Source: Adineta ricciae
Lineage: Eukaryota; Rotifera; Eurotatoria; Adinetida; Adinetidae
DNA: 64,000 nt
Reading direction: 5' to 3'
Assembly: GCA_905250025.1 (NCBI GenBank)
Contig: CAJNOJ010000043.1
Location: 478,433-542,432 of the forward strand
The notes below the pieces were generated by a model that saw nothing but the letters and a program-made list of their open reading frames with translations, did no database searches and was not told the DNA's origin. Every line of letters begins with the position of its first letter. Within the stretch, counting starts at the first letter, position 1. A program made the translations under genes and the position numbers. This document shows, piece after piece, positions 1 through 13,416 of this stretch.

Positions 1-1889
<1,889 letters not shown>

Positions 1890-2671
1890 TTATTTAACAA
1901 GACAATCTTTACCAGCAGCACAGGTACACTCTTTCATATTCAGTCGAAAACGATAATTCCAACCAAATTGCTCGATCAAATGAACAAGCCATGTGGCACA
2001 GAAATTCGAGACTTCTTTGTGATGACTGGATGCAAGACTAGGCTTTACATCTTGATCAACGATACCTGTTACTAGATAACTAACATAATTCGGACAGAAT
2101 TTGTCACGACATTCTTGTCCTTCGGCACTATTGCTCACGACACCACAGCTTATTTCACACGTTCCAAGATAAATTTCGTGTACTTCTTCAATTGATGGTG
2201 CTGCCAAATTACGGACCACTAAAACACGTACAGAAGGATAAGCAAGGCCAGACGAAGAAGTCCATATAGATTCTAGTCAAGTGCGCGCGATTAGCTTTAT
2301 CAAATGTCTCCCATGTTGATCACTTATACTAATATAACACAATGTCTCTAGAATATTTAGCCAACAGCATTTATTTAATCAAATAAGAATAGGAGAACAT
2401 CTAGAAATTCTTTTTCAGAATAATCTCAATTGTTTTTTATCGTAAACAGAAAGTACTTTTTCTTCTCTTCTTCAACCATTCAAATATCAAGTATAATGAC
2501 CTCTCTCGCTCTCAAGAATGATTTTTTTAAACTATTGTTCGACACTGAGCATAACCGTTTTCCTTTCGCGTAATTTTTAGTAAATAATTTGCAAAAAACT
2601 TCAACTGTATTTTGAAACATACCTAGCATAGCCAATAGAAGAAAGCTAATTTGGATCGTAGTTACCGACAT
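1890..2671 (-). CDS. Small secreted cysteine-rich protein, function unknown
   Basis: Two exons: 2623-2671 (16 codons plus one base) and 1890-2218. Exon 1 gives a signal peptide, MSVTTIQISFLLLAML. A GTATGT donor at 2622 and a TTTTAG acceptor ending at 2219 join it in frame to the mature part, which starts near VVRNLAAPSIEEVHEI. The intron (about 400 bp) is much longer than others here. The mature chain is about 108 residues with eight cysteines, including a final C-T-C and D-C group, so four disulfides are likely. I do not recognise the family. The alternative is that exon 2 begins at its own internal start, but then the secretion signal would be lost. The signal peptide plus even cysteine count is the main support. 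Confidence 0.55.
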
Positions 2672-3825
2672 TTTGTTTGATGCGAAGATTACCGACATAA
2701 AATGGATATCTACAAACGAGGAACGAACGATTGTCAAGATGATCGAATTCTATGAGAGAAAGATATGAAGACTAATTTCATCGATCTCGATTACACTTAT
2801 ATATATATGTATGTAAATGTCGACGCGAGAAAAATCAATCTAGAAAGCTTTTCTTCTCATCGCCTTGTTGAACGACTTCGAATGTAGGCAGATGCGAAAG
2901 CAAAAGAAATGAGTATTACATAGATAATCTTTTTCTTCTTGATATGAAGAGAACAAACTAAAAACATCCGACAGTGAAAAAAAAGGAATGAATAAAAGCA
3001 ATGCGTGAAAGTTAGCTTTCGACTGCTATTATTTATCATCAGTATTGTTGAAAATGAGATGGAATGACCGAAGAAAGAGAGAAGAATTATTAGACACTTC
3101 CTCCTTCTCCCCATTCTCTCTTTCGGTTTTCATTGTTCGTAAAGAGATTTTTCTATTCTCATAATTGAGAATAAAATTCTTTGGAGATGAATGAGGCAAG
3201 ACAATCGAAAAGGTTTGTACTTGTTTATCTCTGCAGCCCGTCAATGTAGAAAATTGCAGAAGAAATGTCACTTTACATGATGAAAATGTGTCAAAAGAAG
3301 ACAGCACAGTGCACAATTGCTTTTAATTCACTTAAGAAGGCGCACAATAAAAGAGAAAAGTTTCGGATTGACGGCTTCTATGCGAGTATGTAAAACGCAA
3401 CAGTATGACTTTGAGCCAAATGTCAAATGAATCGTTTCGCAAACAGCAACAAGATCAGAACTGTTTTTGTCGCTCATTTGTGATTATTCTGCCATTGTCT
3501 TATTATCATAATCAAATCGTGTAGTGAAGTTCCAAGTAGACAATCGATTAAATTGAATCGTTTGTAAGATTATTCGATTGATATCAGTTTGCTATTTTGT
3601 ATGGTAAATATGAACATATTCTTACGTGTTCTTCGCGCCAATTCTCGGATTTAAATAACTCTTGTTTGTACGTAATCTGTTCATACGTGATTTGAACAGA
3701 GATTTCTTTGTTATTTCATGACATATTCATTACAAGGATAAAAAGGTCCAGATTTCATATGACATAACATAGATCTTTTCTTCATTCTTTGTTCAATTTT
3801 TCGCTCTCATGGCAAATATCATCCA
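2672..3825. other. Intergenic, 1.15 kb
   Basis: AT-rich, with a short (TA)n run near 2798-2815. ORFs on the minus strand here (2857-3316) have composition-like translations and no recognisable motif. Likely promoters for the two divergent genes on either side. Nothing else is supported. Confidence 0.5.
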
Positions 3826-4767
3826 ATGATCAGAACATCGATGGTGATCATGTTCGATAGTTTCATATCTCTATTGATTCTCAATTCTATGTTCTTTTCA
3901 GCAACATGCTTGATCATTCACACGCAACGCACGAAGGACAACGAAGAAATATGTGTACAAAATCATTTTGAAAGTCAAACAAATGATCATCTACTCGTAT
4001 GTCATATAAACAATAACCGCGATCGTTCGATTCTCATTTGGTTTAAAATTGATCCAACTCTCTTCAATTTCTTTCACTTTTATCGTTTTATACTACGAAC
4101 AGTCGATGAAATTAGTTTATCCACTAATCACATCCATTTATTAACAAACTTTACTGAATTAGTCGACCAGAACAATAGTTTACGTATACTGAATTTAAAT
4201 TCTGGCCAGTATGAAATCTGCCTGGATTTCCAATCGAATAATACGACATATATATATTCACCGCGGAATGCTTGCATAGCGATTCGTATTGGCGAACTTC
4301 TCCATCGATCGTTCAAACAAAGTTCAATTCAATTGTTCATTGCGTTAATCACAGGAATTATACTCTTTCTTCTTCTTGGCCTTGTTGTACAACATGTCAA
4401 AAGTAAACAAATTGAAAGAACTGATTCCGAGCAAATAGTGACTGATAATAAAAAAAAACAGTCGCCTCAGGAACGTTCGCGTAGCTCAAGTATTCTTTCA
4501 TCAGTCATTTCGACGAAGCAACGCTTATTTCGTCGGTATATTGATCAACCTGATCCATCACAAATCAGACAATGGGCACGTAATCGGGCATTTCGTCATC
4601 GAATATCAACACAAGATAATGATCAAACACGATGGAATCAAGCTAGATCGAATGCAATGTCGCAAAATACTTCCTCGTTATCAGCGAATGATATTTACAT
4701 CATTCCAATGAATGATTGTTCCCGAGATATTTCTTTCTATTTGACTCCAACTAAAGAATTTTATTGA
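3826..4767 (+). CDS. Single-pass type I membrane protein with FN3-like ectodomain
   Basis: Uninterrupted 313-residue ORF. The N-terminus is hydrophobic (MVIMFDSFISLLILNSMFFS), fitting a signal peptide; the in-frame ATG six codons downstream of the first is also possible. The ectodomain (about 30-165) ends with an S-L-R-I-L-N-L-N-S-G-Q-Y-E-I-C-L block, which resembles the last strands of fibronectin III domains in LRR/FN3 receptors, and has several N-glycosylation sequons. A transmembrane helix follows (about 168-192, LFIALITGIILFLLLGLVV), then a basic, Ser-rich cytoplasmic tail of about 120 residues ending TPTKEFY. No LRRs are visible. The gene converges with the PTB-domain gene, with stop codons only about 72 bp apart. 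Partner and function are unknown. Confidence 0.65.
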   Translation: MIRTSMVIMFDSFISLLILNSMFFSATCLIIHTQRTKDNEEICVQNHFESQTNDHLLVCHINNNRDRSILIWFKIDPTLFNFFHFYRFILRTVDEISLSTNHIHLLTNFTELVDQNNSLRILNLNSGQYEICLDFQSNNTTYIYSPRNACIAIRIGELLHRSFKQSSIQLFIALITGIILFLLLGLVVQHVKSKQIERTDSEQIVTDNKKKQSPQERSRSSSILSSVISTKQRLFRRYIDQPDPSQIRQWARNRAFRHRISTQDNDQTRWNQARSNAMSQNTSSLSANDIYIIPMNDCSRDISFYLTPTKEFY

Positions 4768-4839
4768 TTGAGATTTTCGAAAAAAAAGAAGATACTTTTT
4801 ATTCGGTTTGGGATATATTGTTGTTATTGTTTTTATTTC

Positions 4840-6961
4840 TTAAATTCCACCATATGCTTGACGATATTCGTGTAATAATAAAGGATTAATACTACTTTGC
4901 ATGTATCGGAGTGGTGATATGAATTCTTGGTTCTGCATCGTTGGTTCCGGGGCGTTTGCCTGAGTATGTTGATGACTGGTGGAAGATTTGATTGACGAAG
5001 CAGCTTTCTCGGATGAACCATATATACTGGAAACGTATTCATCGACTTGTTCATTATTTAAAGATCTTCGTGCAGGCAAACTTTGCTGTGATGGTAATTT
5101 CATCTGTGAACGTTCGACATAATTGATCGATGGGCCTGACTTGATCGTTGAATGATGGTGCCGTCGTCGTCGACGATGACCATACTCATGATACATCTGT
5201 TTACTGGAGCTATCTGATTCTTGTCGATTTTGTTTCTTCGAGGCTGATGATGATTCTAAATGACGGATCATAGCTTGAGCGTCGTGTCCGTTCATTTTCA
5301 ATCTTCTTCCCCGATAATCTTCAAAATAACCCTCGACAATGTCTAGCATATCAGATGTTGTTAGCTGATTGGTATCAGAGTCTTCTTGATCATGGCGAAA
5401 ACTGGCTCGCCGCTGTTTCGATTTCCTTTCGTTAAATAACTTTTCAATCGATTGAAGATCGACAACTGGAACAGGTTTCGATCGTCGCCGTTGTGAATGT
5501 GCCCGATGAACTGGCTGAGATATATAAGATGTTGTGTCAATACTCTTCTGTTGTGCATTTGGTTGAATAACATCCATGAAAAGAATACGATTTCCATCTG
5601 TAGTTATCCTTTCACCATGTTCATTGATTTGATACGTTTCAGAATATGTAGCATAACTAGGAGTGCATTCTTGAAGTGGCGGTGGTTGGAGAATTGGCTG
5701 TGGAAAAGTGTAGGTGGGCTGTTTTTGCTGAAAACCTACAAATGAATTGGGCACAACTTTTTCGATGATGATTGGTGTTTGTTGAACAATAACTGGTTTG
5801 ATATCGATGTTATTCGGTAGTGTTGGGTCGAAAGAGCTTGATTGTGACCGAACTAATTCAGGATTCAATTGATCTGCATGGTCATATTTCGATTTCAATC
5901 GGCGACGATGATGATGTCGATTACGTATATCCGATGAACTTGATGAACTTGAACAACTACATGAACTTGAGCGATCTTCGTCATCCATGTGACGCAGATA
6001 CTTATGAATTTCTTGTGTGAGATCGTCATGATACAGACCTTGATTTTGACCGAATGGAGAAGGCGGAGGCCGTGGTCGAGTTCCTGCTACATCGTCATCG
6101 TCCCATAGTTGCCATTGTTCGAGAAGATTTCCATCCGTACGGTAGAAGAAACCGTTCAACGATGGATCTAAGAGAGTATTTCGCTCATTCAACTGGTTTA
6201 TTTGAGATTCGTCTTCGTTAGCAGGCGAAAGATAAATAACTCCAGTTGTTTCACTTATTTTTCGTCCATAACGATCTAACTATTGAAAATGAAATTCAAC
6301 GATAGATGTACTCGAATCATCGAAAACAAGTCATACTTGATAGAAAATAGGCGATCTGAGAAGCTTCGATAAGGGTGGAAGGTTAGCATAAACGTCCGAT
6401 ATTGCACGGACAAGTGCTAAGGCAGCATCAGCGTTTTTGGTGATAAAACAATGGCATTCATCACCTGTGAAAATTTGTGTACGATGAACAACAAGACAAA
6501 ATAGTGGTGGATGTTTGCTTGGAATATTCATTGTTGAATCTAACGTTACAAAACGCCAATCGATCGAAGAGGTTTGATCGTCTTCAATGACAGAAAAGCG
6601 AAGACTTGCACAATAGATTAATGACGAGATTGGAAAGAAAATCACTGTATAAGGCTGGCGAGCAAAGGTCAATTGAATGCCATTCTCATAAACCGAAAGA
6701 ATAGAATCAATACCTGAAGGAAAAACCACATGGTCATACATCTCATTTCAATCGAATAGGATTACCGCGAGCTGTATTTGTACCATCAACTGGATATCGA
6801 TGTGCTAACGGTTCTTGAATGGAATCAATGCCACGACGACCAGGGCTCGGTACAGCTGTGCCAATGTATAAAACACCGCATTGAACAACCGGTTCGATGA
6901 CAGTTGTTTCAGGTAGGCTGGGCAATTGATCAGTCGCCGTGTTTACTGGTTCTTGTGACAT
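4840..6961 (-). CDS. PTB/PID-domain protein with long low-complexity tail
   Basis: Three exons, 6766-6961, 6337-6713 and 4840-6279, join in frame through 50-60 nt GT-AG introns to give 670 residues. The N-terminal about 190 residues look like a phosphotyrosine-binding/PID fold: a first strand QCGVLYIGTAVPSPG, then SILSVYENGIQLTFA, FFPISSLIYCASLRF, a HPPLFCLVVHR strand and a final helix ADAALALVRAISDVYAN. The remaining 480 residues are low complexity: Ser/Cys and Asp/Glu runs, RRRRR and HHRR clusters, Pro/Gln-rich blocks and an SPLRYMQSS end. This looks like a cytoplasmic adaptor with a disordered tail. I recognise the fold but not the orthologue, so no symbol is given. ATG 6961 is the first in frame. 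Confidence 0.75.
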
Positions 6962-7339
6962 ACTTCCCGTTATAATGAAACGATAAGCGAAAGAAAAACG
7001 AGAAAAGAAAATTATTCGCTGAGGTTTTTTGTACTTGCTAACAACTATTGAACAAGGTTGAGAGGAAAAGGACTAATATGACACTATGCATTGAATGATA
7101 GTAATGTCGTCGCGTGACATACCCATATCGATATACACACATAGTTAAAACATTCTTCGCTTGTTTTATAAACCGAAAAGAGCATTCAAGTGTGACAATG
7201 ATGACTTTTCATGATACAAGAAAAAAGCTTATTGTTTTGAAGATCTTTTTTAGAAAATAAACGTCAAACGAATTTCCTATGTGAATAATAATCAAAATAG
7301 CTATCATGCTTTCAAAACGTAAGTGAAATGAACGCAATA
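6962..7339. other. Intergenic, 378 bp
   Basis: Upstream of the PTB gene, so it should contain its promoter. AT-rich, with no ORF or RNA gene visible. Confidence 0.45.
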
Positions 7340-7835
7340 TAGTTATTTCACTGCCGTCGATTGCATCGTTCGAACTCTCGAGCGGTGATTCGTATGTTCT
7401 TGTGAAGTAGTTTGGATTACTTCGAAGGTATTTTGCTAATCACCCTCACCCAGCGGTAGAATATTGTCAGATGCAATCAATGTAGTAGATTGGATCAAAC
7501 CATATAGTTCTGATAATATAAAATCAGGAGAGTAATCAAAACTATTAGGATCGATAAAAATGAGATCTAGTGAACAAATGATAGAATTTGTTGAATCAAC
7601 GATGACTTTCATTCGATTCTCAACGAGCTACAGACAAGAAATATATATTGAAACAACCATAGATAACAGGATACAAACTACAAGTAAATCAGTAAGAGTT
7701 CGACCCTTTCGATTACCAATATTTCATCAACCATTCTCGTGTTCATCCATATCAATCAGTTGTATTGATTGTATTTTGAACATTATCTGACCGGCTTCTT
7801 TGAAGAACATAATTGAGAAATGATGCGTAAGCAGA
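7340..7835 (-). pseudogene. Decayed copy of the adjacent O-methyltransferase
   Basis: The plus strand here lines up by eye, in the same order and orientation, with the intact methyltransferase gene at 8050-8749. The matching blocks are 7345-7450 against about 8058-8170 (C-terminal end), 7450-7560 against 8170-8290, 7590-7640 against 8325-8375, and 7690-7830 against 8600-8745 (N-terminal end). Substitutions are frequent and stop codons break every frame. The stretch matching about 8390-8590, which holds the SAM-binding motif I region and the intron, is missing, a net loss of about 200 bp. It is a direct-repeat relic that has lost its catalytic core. It cannot be a working gene. Confidence 0.8.
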
Positions 7836-8049
7836 ACACATTTTCAAATAGAAAACGAAACTTCAATTTTGCCAACGTCAATGAGAACGTTTTCCAAGCT
7901 TGACAAATTTAATATTGGGCGTATCTGTGACATCCGAATAGTAAGAGCTTTCTTATTCATCTCAATGATGAGTCCACTTTCCAAAGCATTTATTTTTAAT
8001 TTGCTTATTAAAAACAAAATGAAACAAATATGTGACATATATCAAATAA

Positions 8050-8749
8050 TTAATTTCGTACTGTTACTTCAACCCCATCCACCATATCGTTCGTATACTC
8101 AACAAATGATTCATGAGTTTTCGTTCTATAATTTGGATTATTTCGAATATATTGTAGATAGCCAGGCGCACCTGGTGCAATAACATTATCCGCTACGATC
8201 ATTGTTCCCGATCGGATTAAACCATATTCTTCCAATAGTTTAAAATCGCGTAGATAATGTGTTCCATAATGATCAATAAAAATAAAATCGAATGAGTTTA
8301 TATGAAGTTTTTCGGTTAATTGAGGAATCACACGTTCGGTAGAGTCGACGATGAATCGAATTCGATCATCAACGCCCGCGTGTTTGTGAATAGCACGAGC
8401 GATTTCTGTTGTTTCTGGATTCATATCTACGCAAATAATCACAGCATCGTTCGGCAACTGAGCAGCCATTCTTAGTGAACTGTAACCAAGAAAACTACCT
8501 AAATGACAACGACTGACTGGTAAAAGAAATTCTCCGGGAGAACACAGATCGATTACCGAGTTCGAGAACTGTTTTCGGCTTTCGTGAACGAATTGCTTCG
8601 TCAAGAATTTGACCTTTCTGATCGCCAATATTCATCAGCCATCCCTTTGTCCATCCGTATCGATCAATAGTATTGATCACACTTTGAATATTTCCCGCTT
8701 GGCTATGTTTCAAAACATAATCGAGAAATCCCGCATGTGAATGTTGCAT
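8050..8749 (-). CDS. SAM-dependent O-methyltransferase, catechol-OMT-like
   Basis: Two exons (8557-8749 and 8050-8498) joined across a 58-nt GT-AG intron give 213 residues, close to the size of soluble COMT. Motifs in order: GWLMNIGDQKGQILDEAI (COMT N-terminal lobe), VLELGSFLGYSSLRMA (SAM motif I, split by the intron), VDMNPETTEIARAI (acidic end of strand 2), FDFIFIDHYGTHYL (catalytic Asp/metal region, where COMT has MVFLDHWK) and IVADNVIAPGAPGYLQYI (metal-binding D-N pair). The COMT lysine of DHWK is replaced (DHYG), so substrate chemistry may differ. No signal peptide is visible, so it is probably cytosolic. The decayed tandem copy lies just downstream. A catechol or other phenolic acceptor is inferred only. 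Confidence 0.9.
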
Positions 8750-8999
8750 TTTAAGTGAGAATTATAATGAGCACGGCGACGCATGGTTATATAGGAAGAT
8801 GATTTTCTGCACTTTCACAATGACATAGCAAAAAATATTTATTCAGACATGATGGCTTCTTTTCTTTCTGTCCTACTCTTTTTAAATGTCGGTATAGTGA
8901 TGTCAGATGATGAAAGTAAGTTTACTACATGATTCGGTTACTGTTTTCTTATTTATTTATGCTTTTATTCAGAAGGAAGGTAAACATTTCGTCATAAAA

Positions 9000-9422
9000 T
9001 TAAACAGTTACTCGTTGAACATGAATCGTATAGGTTGGACCAACTTTATCTCCATCTCGAATATATAATTCAATGGTGGTCTCATTCGTTGTCAATGGCA
9101 TAGGAATTTTATTGGATTGCCAGTACTGTTTACTAGTCAAAATTTGAAAAAGCTGACCATCCTGTTTGATAACGATTCCGGCTGTTTTACTTTCTAGCTG
9201 GCCAGCAAATAAATAGAAAGCAGTGTGTGGGCCATAGAGTTTACTTGGTGGTGGAACAACAAAAGAATACGAATAGAATTGTTCTTGGTAGGGCGGTGAT
9301 AATTTCATTGCTGGTTCAAAGATCATCGACGGGAATAAATAGTCCAATTGCCAATCAGGTTGAAACTCTACGGCGCGCAAGACAACAATGGAGCATAGAA
9401 GAACATAAAGTTTAGATATCAT
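9000..9422 (-). CDS. Small secreted protein, function unknown
   Basis: The ORF extends to an ATG at 9455, but the ATG at 9422 gives a clean signal peptide (MISKLYVLLCSIVVLRAVEF), so I prefer it: 140 residues. The mature part starts near EFQPDWQLDYLFP. It alternates aromatic and beta-prone segments (YSYSFVVPPPSKLYGPHTAFYLFAGQ, broken here for description) and ends TIHVQRVTV, suggesting a compact all-beta domain. No cysteines occur in the mature region. Family not recognised. It lies upstream of the methyltransferase on the same strand, with a 250-bp gap. Confidence 0.6.
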   Translation of the reverse strand: MISKLYVLLCSIVVLRAVEFQPDWQLDYLFPSMIFEPAMKLSPPYQEQFYSYSFVVPPPSKLYGPHTAFYLFAGQLESKTAGIVIKQDGQLFQILTSKQYWQSNKIPMPLTTNETTIELYIRDGDKVGPTYTIHVQRVTV

Positions 9423-9750
9423 CGTGCTAAGATCGAACAGATAACTATTTTGCACAATCGCACACCTTTATAGACAACTGAAAGTGACACGTTAAGCTCT
9501 TTTAAATCGATTTAGATTAGAAAGTAATTAAAAGGAAAGAAAATATACGTGTTTTTATACTAAGTCATTGTGGATTATATACATTCGCTTGATATCAGTA
9601 ATTATGATGATTTTGCAGAAAATGCAGAGCAAATTAGTGAAACTTGACAATGCACATATTCGATCATAGTTTGTATGAGTATATCTACGATATACTTTTA
9701 TTTGTTTGAGTTACGTGTGTTCATAATAAGAGCAGTAGAGCAACAACTAT
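9423..9750. other. Intergenic, 328 bp
   Basis: AT-rich spacer between the FMO-like gene's 3' end and the small secreted protein. Probably the latter's promoter. No other feature seen. Confidence 0.45.
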
Positions 9751-11378
9751 TTACAGATAAAAGCAAAAGAATAACAAAGCTAGTACAATTATAACTGTCA
9801 TTTCCATACTAAAATAAAATCGACGAGGTGCATGGCCTGTTTCTGCAATTATCTTTCGTTCTTCGTGCAAACCTTTCAAACGCTGTGGACTATACACACC
9901 AAAATATTCACTTATCCAATTATTTGTGCGATACAAATTTATACCCATGTCATTCAAGTAGATTTCCATCGATGCTAGCCAATAGTATCGATAGTCATAC
10001 TCATTTCGACGAAAGATGCTTCGAACAAACAAACGGTTGGAGTTAATTTCTTCGTGCATCTGCTGTGCAGTTTGAGGCAGTCGAAGTCGTTTGAGAAAGT
10101 ATTCCGAAATCCAGTGGCTAGCAACTTCAGCTACCATCAAATTGCCTGCAGAGCCTGTAAAACCAATGAAAGCTATATTTGGTATGCCAACAGGCAGTAC
10201 ACGGCGATAGAGATTAAGTTCGGTATTATCAGCTGGGTGGGACAAGCCCAGCATCTCGACATGTTCGGGAGAAAAGAATGGAAAGCTTCGAATAAAGCCA
10301 GTTGCTAAAATGATCATGTCTGCCTGTAAATCTTCGCCTGAATTGAGACGAATCGTTGTTGCATCAACAATTTCTTTGATCGTATCGAGTTTTCCAATAA
10401 TACGGCCATTATGTTTTAGCGATAGAAAATCAGTTGGAATCATAGAGATATTTTCTTGACTACGGAATGAATGCTGTGGAATAAATACACCATCTTCTGT
10501 CAGGTCCGTTCCATGTATTGACATGATATCATTCGATATGATCTCAATCATGGTTGTGAATAGCTTGGGGTAATTTTTATGCAGTAAACGAAAGATTTTA
10601 CTGTATGAACCATTCGGCAGTGGAACAAAAGGAGTCGCAAAGATGCGTGTAAACAACATTCGTGCAGGCAGTAGATTATGAACGATGCGACGAGGAATCA
10701 TCCAGTGCGCTTTACGAAACACCATGTGACACGAACGAGCATGATGACCTGCAATCACAGCCATATCGGTTGCACATTTTCCCTGTCCGACTATCACAAC
10801 ACGTTTGTTTCTGACTTGATCATGCGACTTAACAGCAGATGGTGGCACAATTAGACCAGCAAACTTATTCTGGCCAGGATAGGTTGGCAGATGAGGATGA
10901 GAGTAGAGACCACTAGCAACAACAACTAAGTGAAATTCATGTGTTCGTTCTTCGCCATTCTCATTTTCAGTCTTAATAATCCACGGGGTGCTTTCATTTT
11001 TCAGATCTTCTTTTGATACTGAGAGAACACGTGTTCGAAAATGAATTCGATCAGTAATGTGAAACAGATCGGCATATTTTTGTAGATAGTTGTGAACATT
11101 TTGCCAAGGTGCAAATTCTAGAATTTTAAGGAGATGTATATTCAACCAAAATACTATCAATGTCTACCTTCCCCACTGAATAGATCAGAGAACTCAAAAG
11201 TTCCACCCGGCTGTTGACTATGTAAATTAGCGTATGCAGACTGTTCACACCAAATACCGCCTAATTCCTTTTGCTGATCAAAGAGAGTTACATCGAATCC
11301 GTCATCTAAAAGTGTCTTGGCACACACTAAACCGCTAGCACCTGCACCGACGATGGCTACTGTTCTCGTTCGTTTCAT
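9751..11378 (-). CDS. FMO-like flavin-dependent monooxygenase
   Basis: Two exons (11168-11378 and 9751-11117), joined through a 50-nt GT-AG intron, encode 525 residues, typical FMO length. The N-terminus has the FAD dinucleotide motif GAGASG (about residues 10-15) with ELGGIW following. The NADPH-binding motif is VVIVGQGKCATDMA (about 195-208), and ILATGF is the late FMO/BVMO signature. The classical FMO fingerprint FxGxxxHxxxY is not clean here (FAGLIVPPSAVKSH, with extra residues), which points to an FMO-superfamily branch rather than a vertebrate-type FMO. A C-terminal hydrophobic helix (MTVIIVLALLFFCFYL) would anchor it, as in microsomal FMOs, presumably in the ER. The likely reaction is NADPH- and O2-dependent oxygenation of soft nucleophiles. 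Confidence 0.9.
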
Positions 11379-12202
11379 GTTTTATTGTTTGATACAACAT
11401 ATCAATTCACGATATATATACACAGTATCGAAAAGATGTGACAAATATACATCTATCTTGTTTGTCATAGAAGAAATGCAGATACGAAAATATAGATTAC
11501 GCAGATTGAGTCAATGTGCGTTGTGAGTTATATTTAGTCGCGAGCATTCATGCATTAAATGCTTTGTAACTATAAAATACTTGACCGATTTTTAGAAGAA
11601 AACTGGTGAGTTTATTCGACTACATTCGAACTCTGTTTTATTCTCTCATTAAAAAAACATCACTGGCTTTTCCATCCAGGGAGCGTTCATTTATATGAAA
11701 ATCCTAGCGATCTTATGCTAAGTAACCTTGCATGAAGTTTCCTACTGTTTGGGACTTCTTTACTGTCATCGCGTGAAATGTCTTTTCTATAGTCACCGCA
11801 GCTGGTGTTACATAAGATAGAGAAACGATTGTCGGAGAATTTCGATGAGCGTCTAGAGATTTATCATGACCTCAACATTCTCAAAGTAGATCAAGTATCT
11901 TGCAATGTGCTCGAGATCATGATTTTAGTCGCTGGGAATAACTGAAAACGGACAGATGAATCTTCGAAGTTAAGACTGAGATCAAAATAAAATTTCAAAC
12001 TAAAAAGTCAGGGCTTTTTTCTGGGCAATTTCAACATTTTCCACTCGAGAAAAGCCGGAAGACGCTGGAGGAAAACAGCAATTTTCCTACTCGGAATGCT
12101 TATATCTTTTGCATGAAAGCGTACGAATACCAGAGAACCTACCACATCCGCGTCAAATTCTTTTATTTATGTATTTATCTTTGTTTTTATTAGAAATTGA
12201 TT
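11379..12202. other. Intergenic, 824 bp
   Basis: Contains the FMO-like gene's promoter region and the 3' flank of the next minus-strand gene. Short ORFs only. I see no conserved motif. Confidence 0.45.
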
Positions 12203-13416
12203 TTATAATAAGATTGGGCGCTGTACAAGAGGTAATTGTTGAACAGAGGAATACATTTTCTCATCGTTAGCTGTTGTTCTCAGTCGGTAATCTAACACAA
12301 TTGCTTGTTCTCGATGTTCAATACACGTTATTTGTATTAAATCAAGTATCGATCGATTACCAATAAGGAGATAACGTTCACGTAAATGGTCTAATTCTTT
12401 CAAATTTGATAAACTTATTTGATAAACTAGTGGACGTTTGATGTTTTTGAATAATCTTTCGAATGGAATATGTTGTTCTGTGCATATACGTTCGAACTCA
12501 TCAATTACCAATGAACGAGCTTTCGACTAAAACAAAAGAATAACATTCAATCATGCTGATGGCAGTTTGTTAAATATTTTCTGTATGAATAAACATGTAT
12601 TATAATTAGAATATGTAAATGTTCACGATTTTCATGTTCTTCCTACGCTGGCTTGTTTTCTGTCGATGCCTGGACAAAATACTACTTGTCGTTAGTATTA
12701 AATTATAATCTATTCATGGAGAATTCTTTTATGTAATGACAATTAGAGAAACATGATACAATCCAGTCTAACAACAGATTCTTATTCAATGAGTACTCTA
12801 AAAAAGCTGTCGATTTCCTAAAAATAGCAGATGTCCATGATGTTTTTGCAAAATGAGCGCTTTTATCAATATCAAGCTGTTTCTTTCAATTACAAAAACA
12901 CGTTTTTGAGTAAATTAGCTCTAGCGGAAAAAACGCAACATATGACATAACTAGATAACTTTAAAACATTGACAATGGATTTACATAACGCGCCTGTGAC
13001 TTGGATTTAATCATTACCTGTATGCAGAATTGAAATGGTTTGGAAAGGTAATTCAACGATTTGATTTGTATATTACTGATTAGAAATTGTAACTTTTGCT
13101 GTTCATTGTTTAAGACAATTGTGATGAGTTTGATATCGAAACTAATTCGAAAGCGCATGAAACGGTATTCATGTGGCGTGGCATGAAAAACTAATTGAAT
13201 GCCATTATCATGACAGAGTAAATCTTGAAAAGATTCGTCTTCGGTAATTATACATAACATACGGATTTTTTGTCGAATGATGTCTTCATTAATGTAGATA
13301 TGGTTGTTACGAAATTCACTGATGAATTCATTCGAACAACGTAAGTTTTTCAGCAATTGAACTAACGTGTTTTTGTTGATGAGAAATTGCGTCGCCAATT
13401 GCGTGAAGATATTCAT
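12203..13416 (-). CDS. Unrecognised 240-residue protein, two exons
   Basis: Exon 1 (13018-13416) starts MNIFTQLATQFLINKNTL and ends at a phase-0 GTAATG donor. Exon 2 (12203-12526) follows a TTTTAG acceptor and reads SKARSLVIDEFERICTEQHI to a stop. The intron of about 490 bp is long for this window, so the join is plausible but not certain; these could be two partial genes. The protein has no clear signal peptide or transmembrane helix. The first exon mixes helical N-terminal and strand-like C-terminal segments (IQLVFHATPHEYRFMRFRI), and the second is helical then ends VQRPIL. No motif was recognised. Confidence 0.45.

Noticed and set aside
7355-7385. tRNA-like T-loop GTTCGAACTC at 7368-7377
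   Set aside because: It lines up with the O-methyltransferase gene (CGTTCGTATACTC) and no acceptor or anticodon stem is visible around it; it is part of the relic.
8849-9000. Tiny secreted peptide reading (MMASFLSVLLFLN...) on the plus strand
   Set aside because: It has a signal-like start and a GTAAGT donor, but the next exon gives a stop within three codons. No mature peptide, so not reported as a gene.
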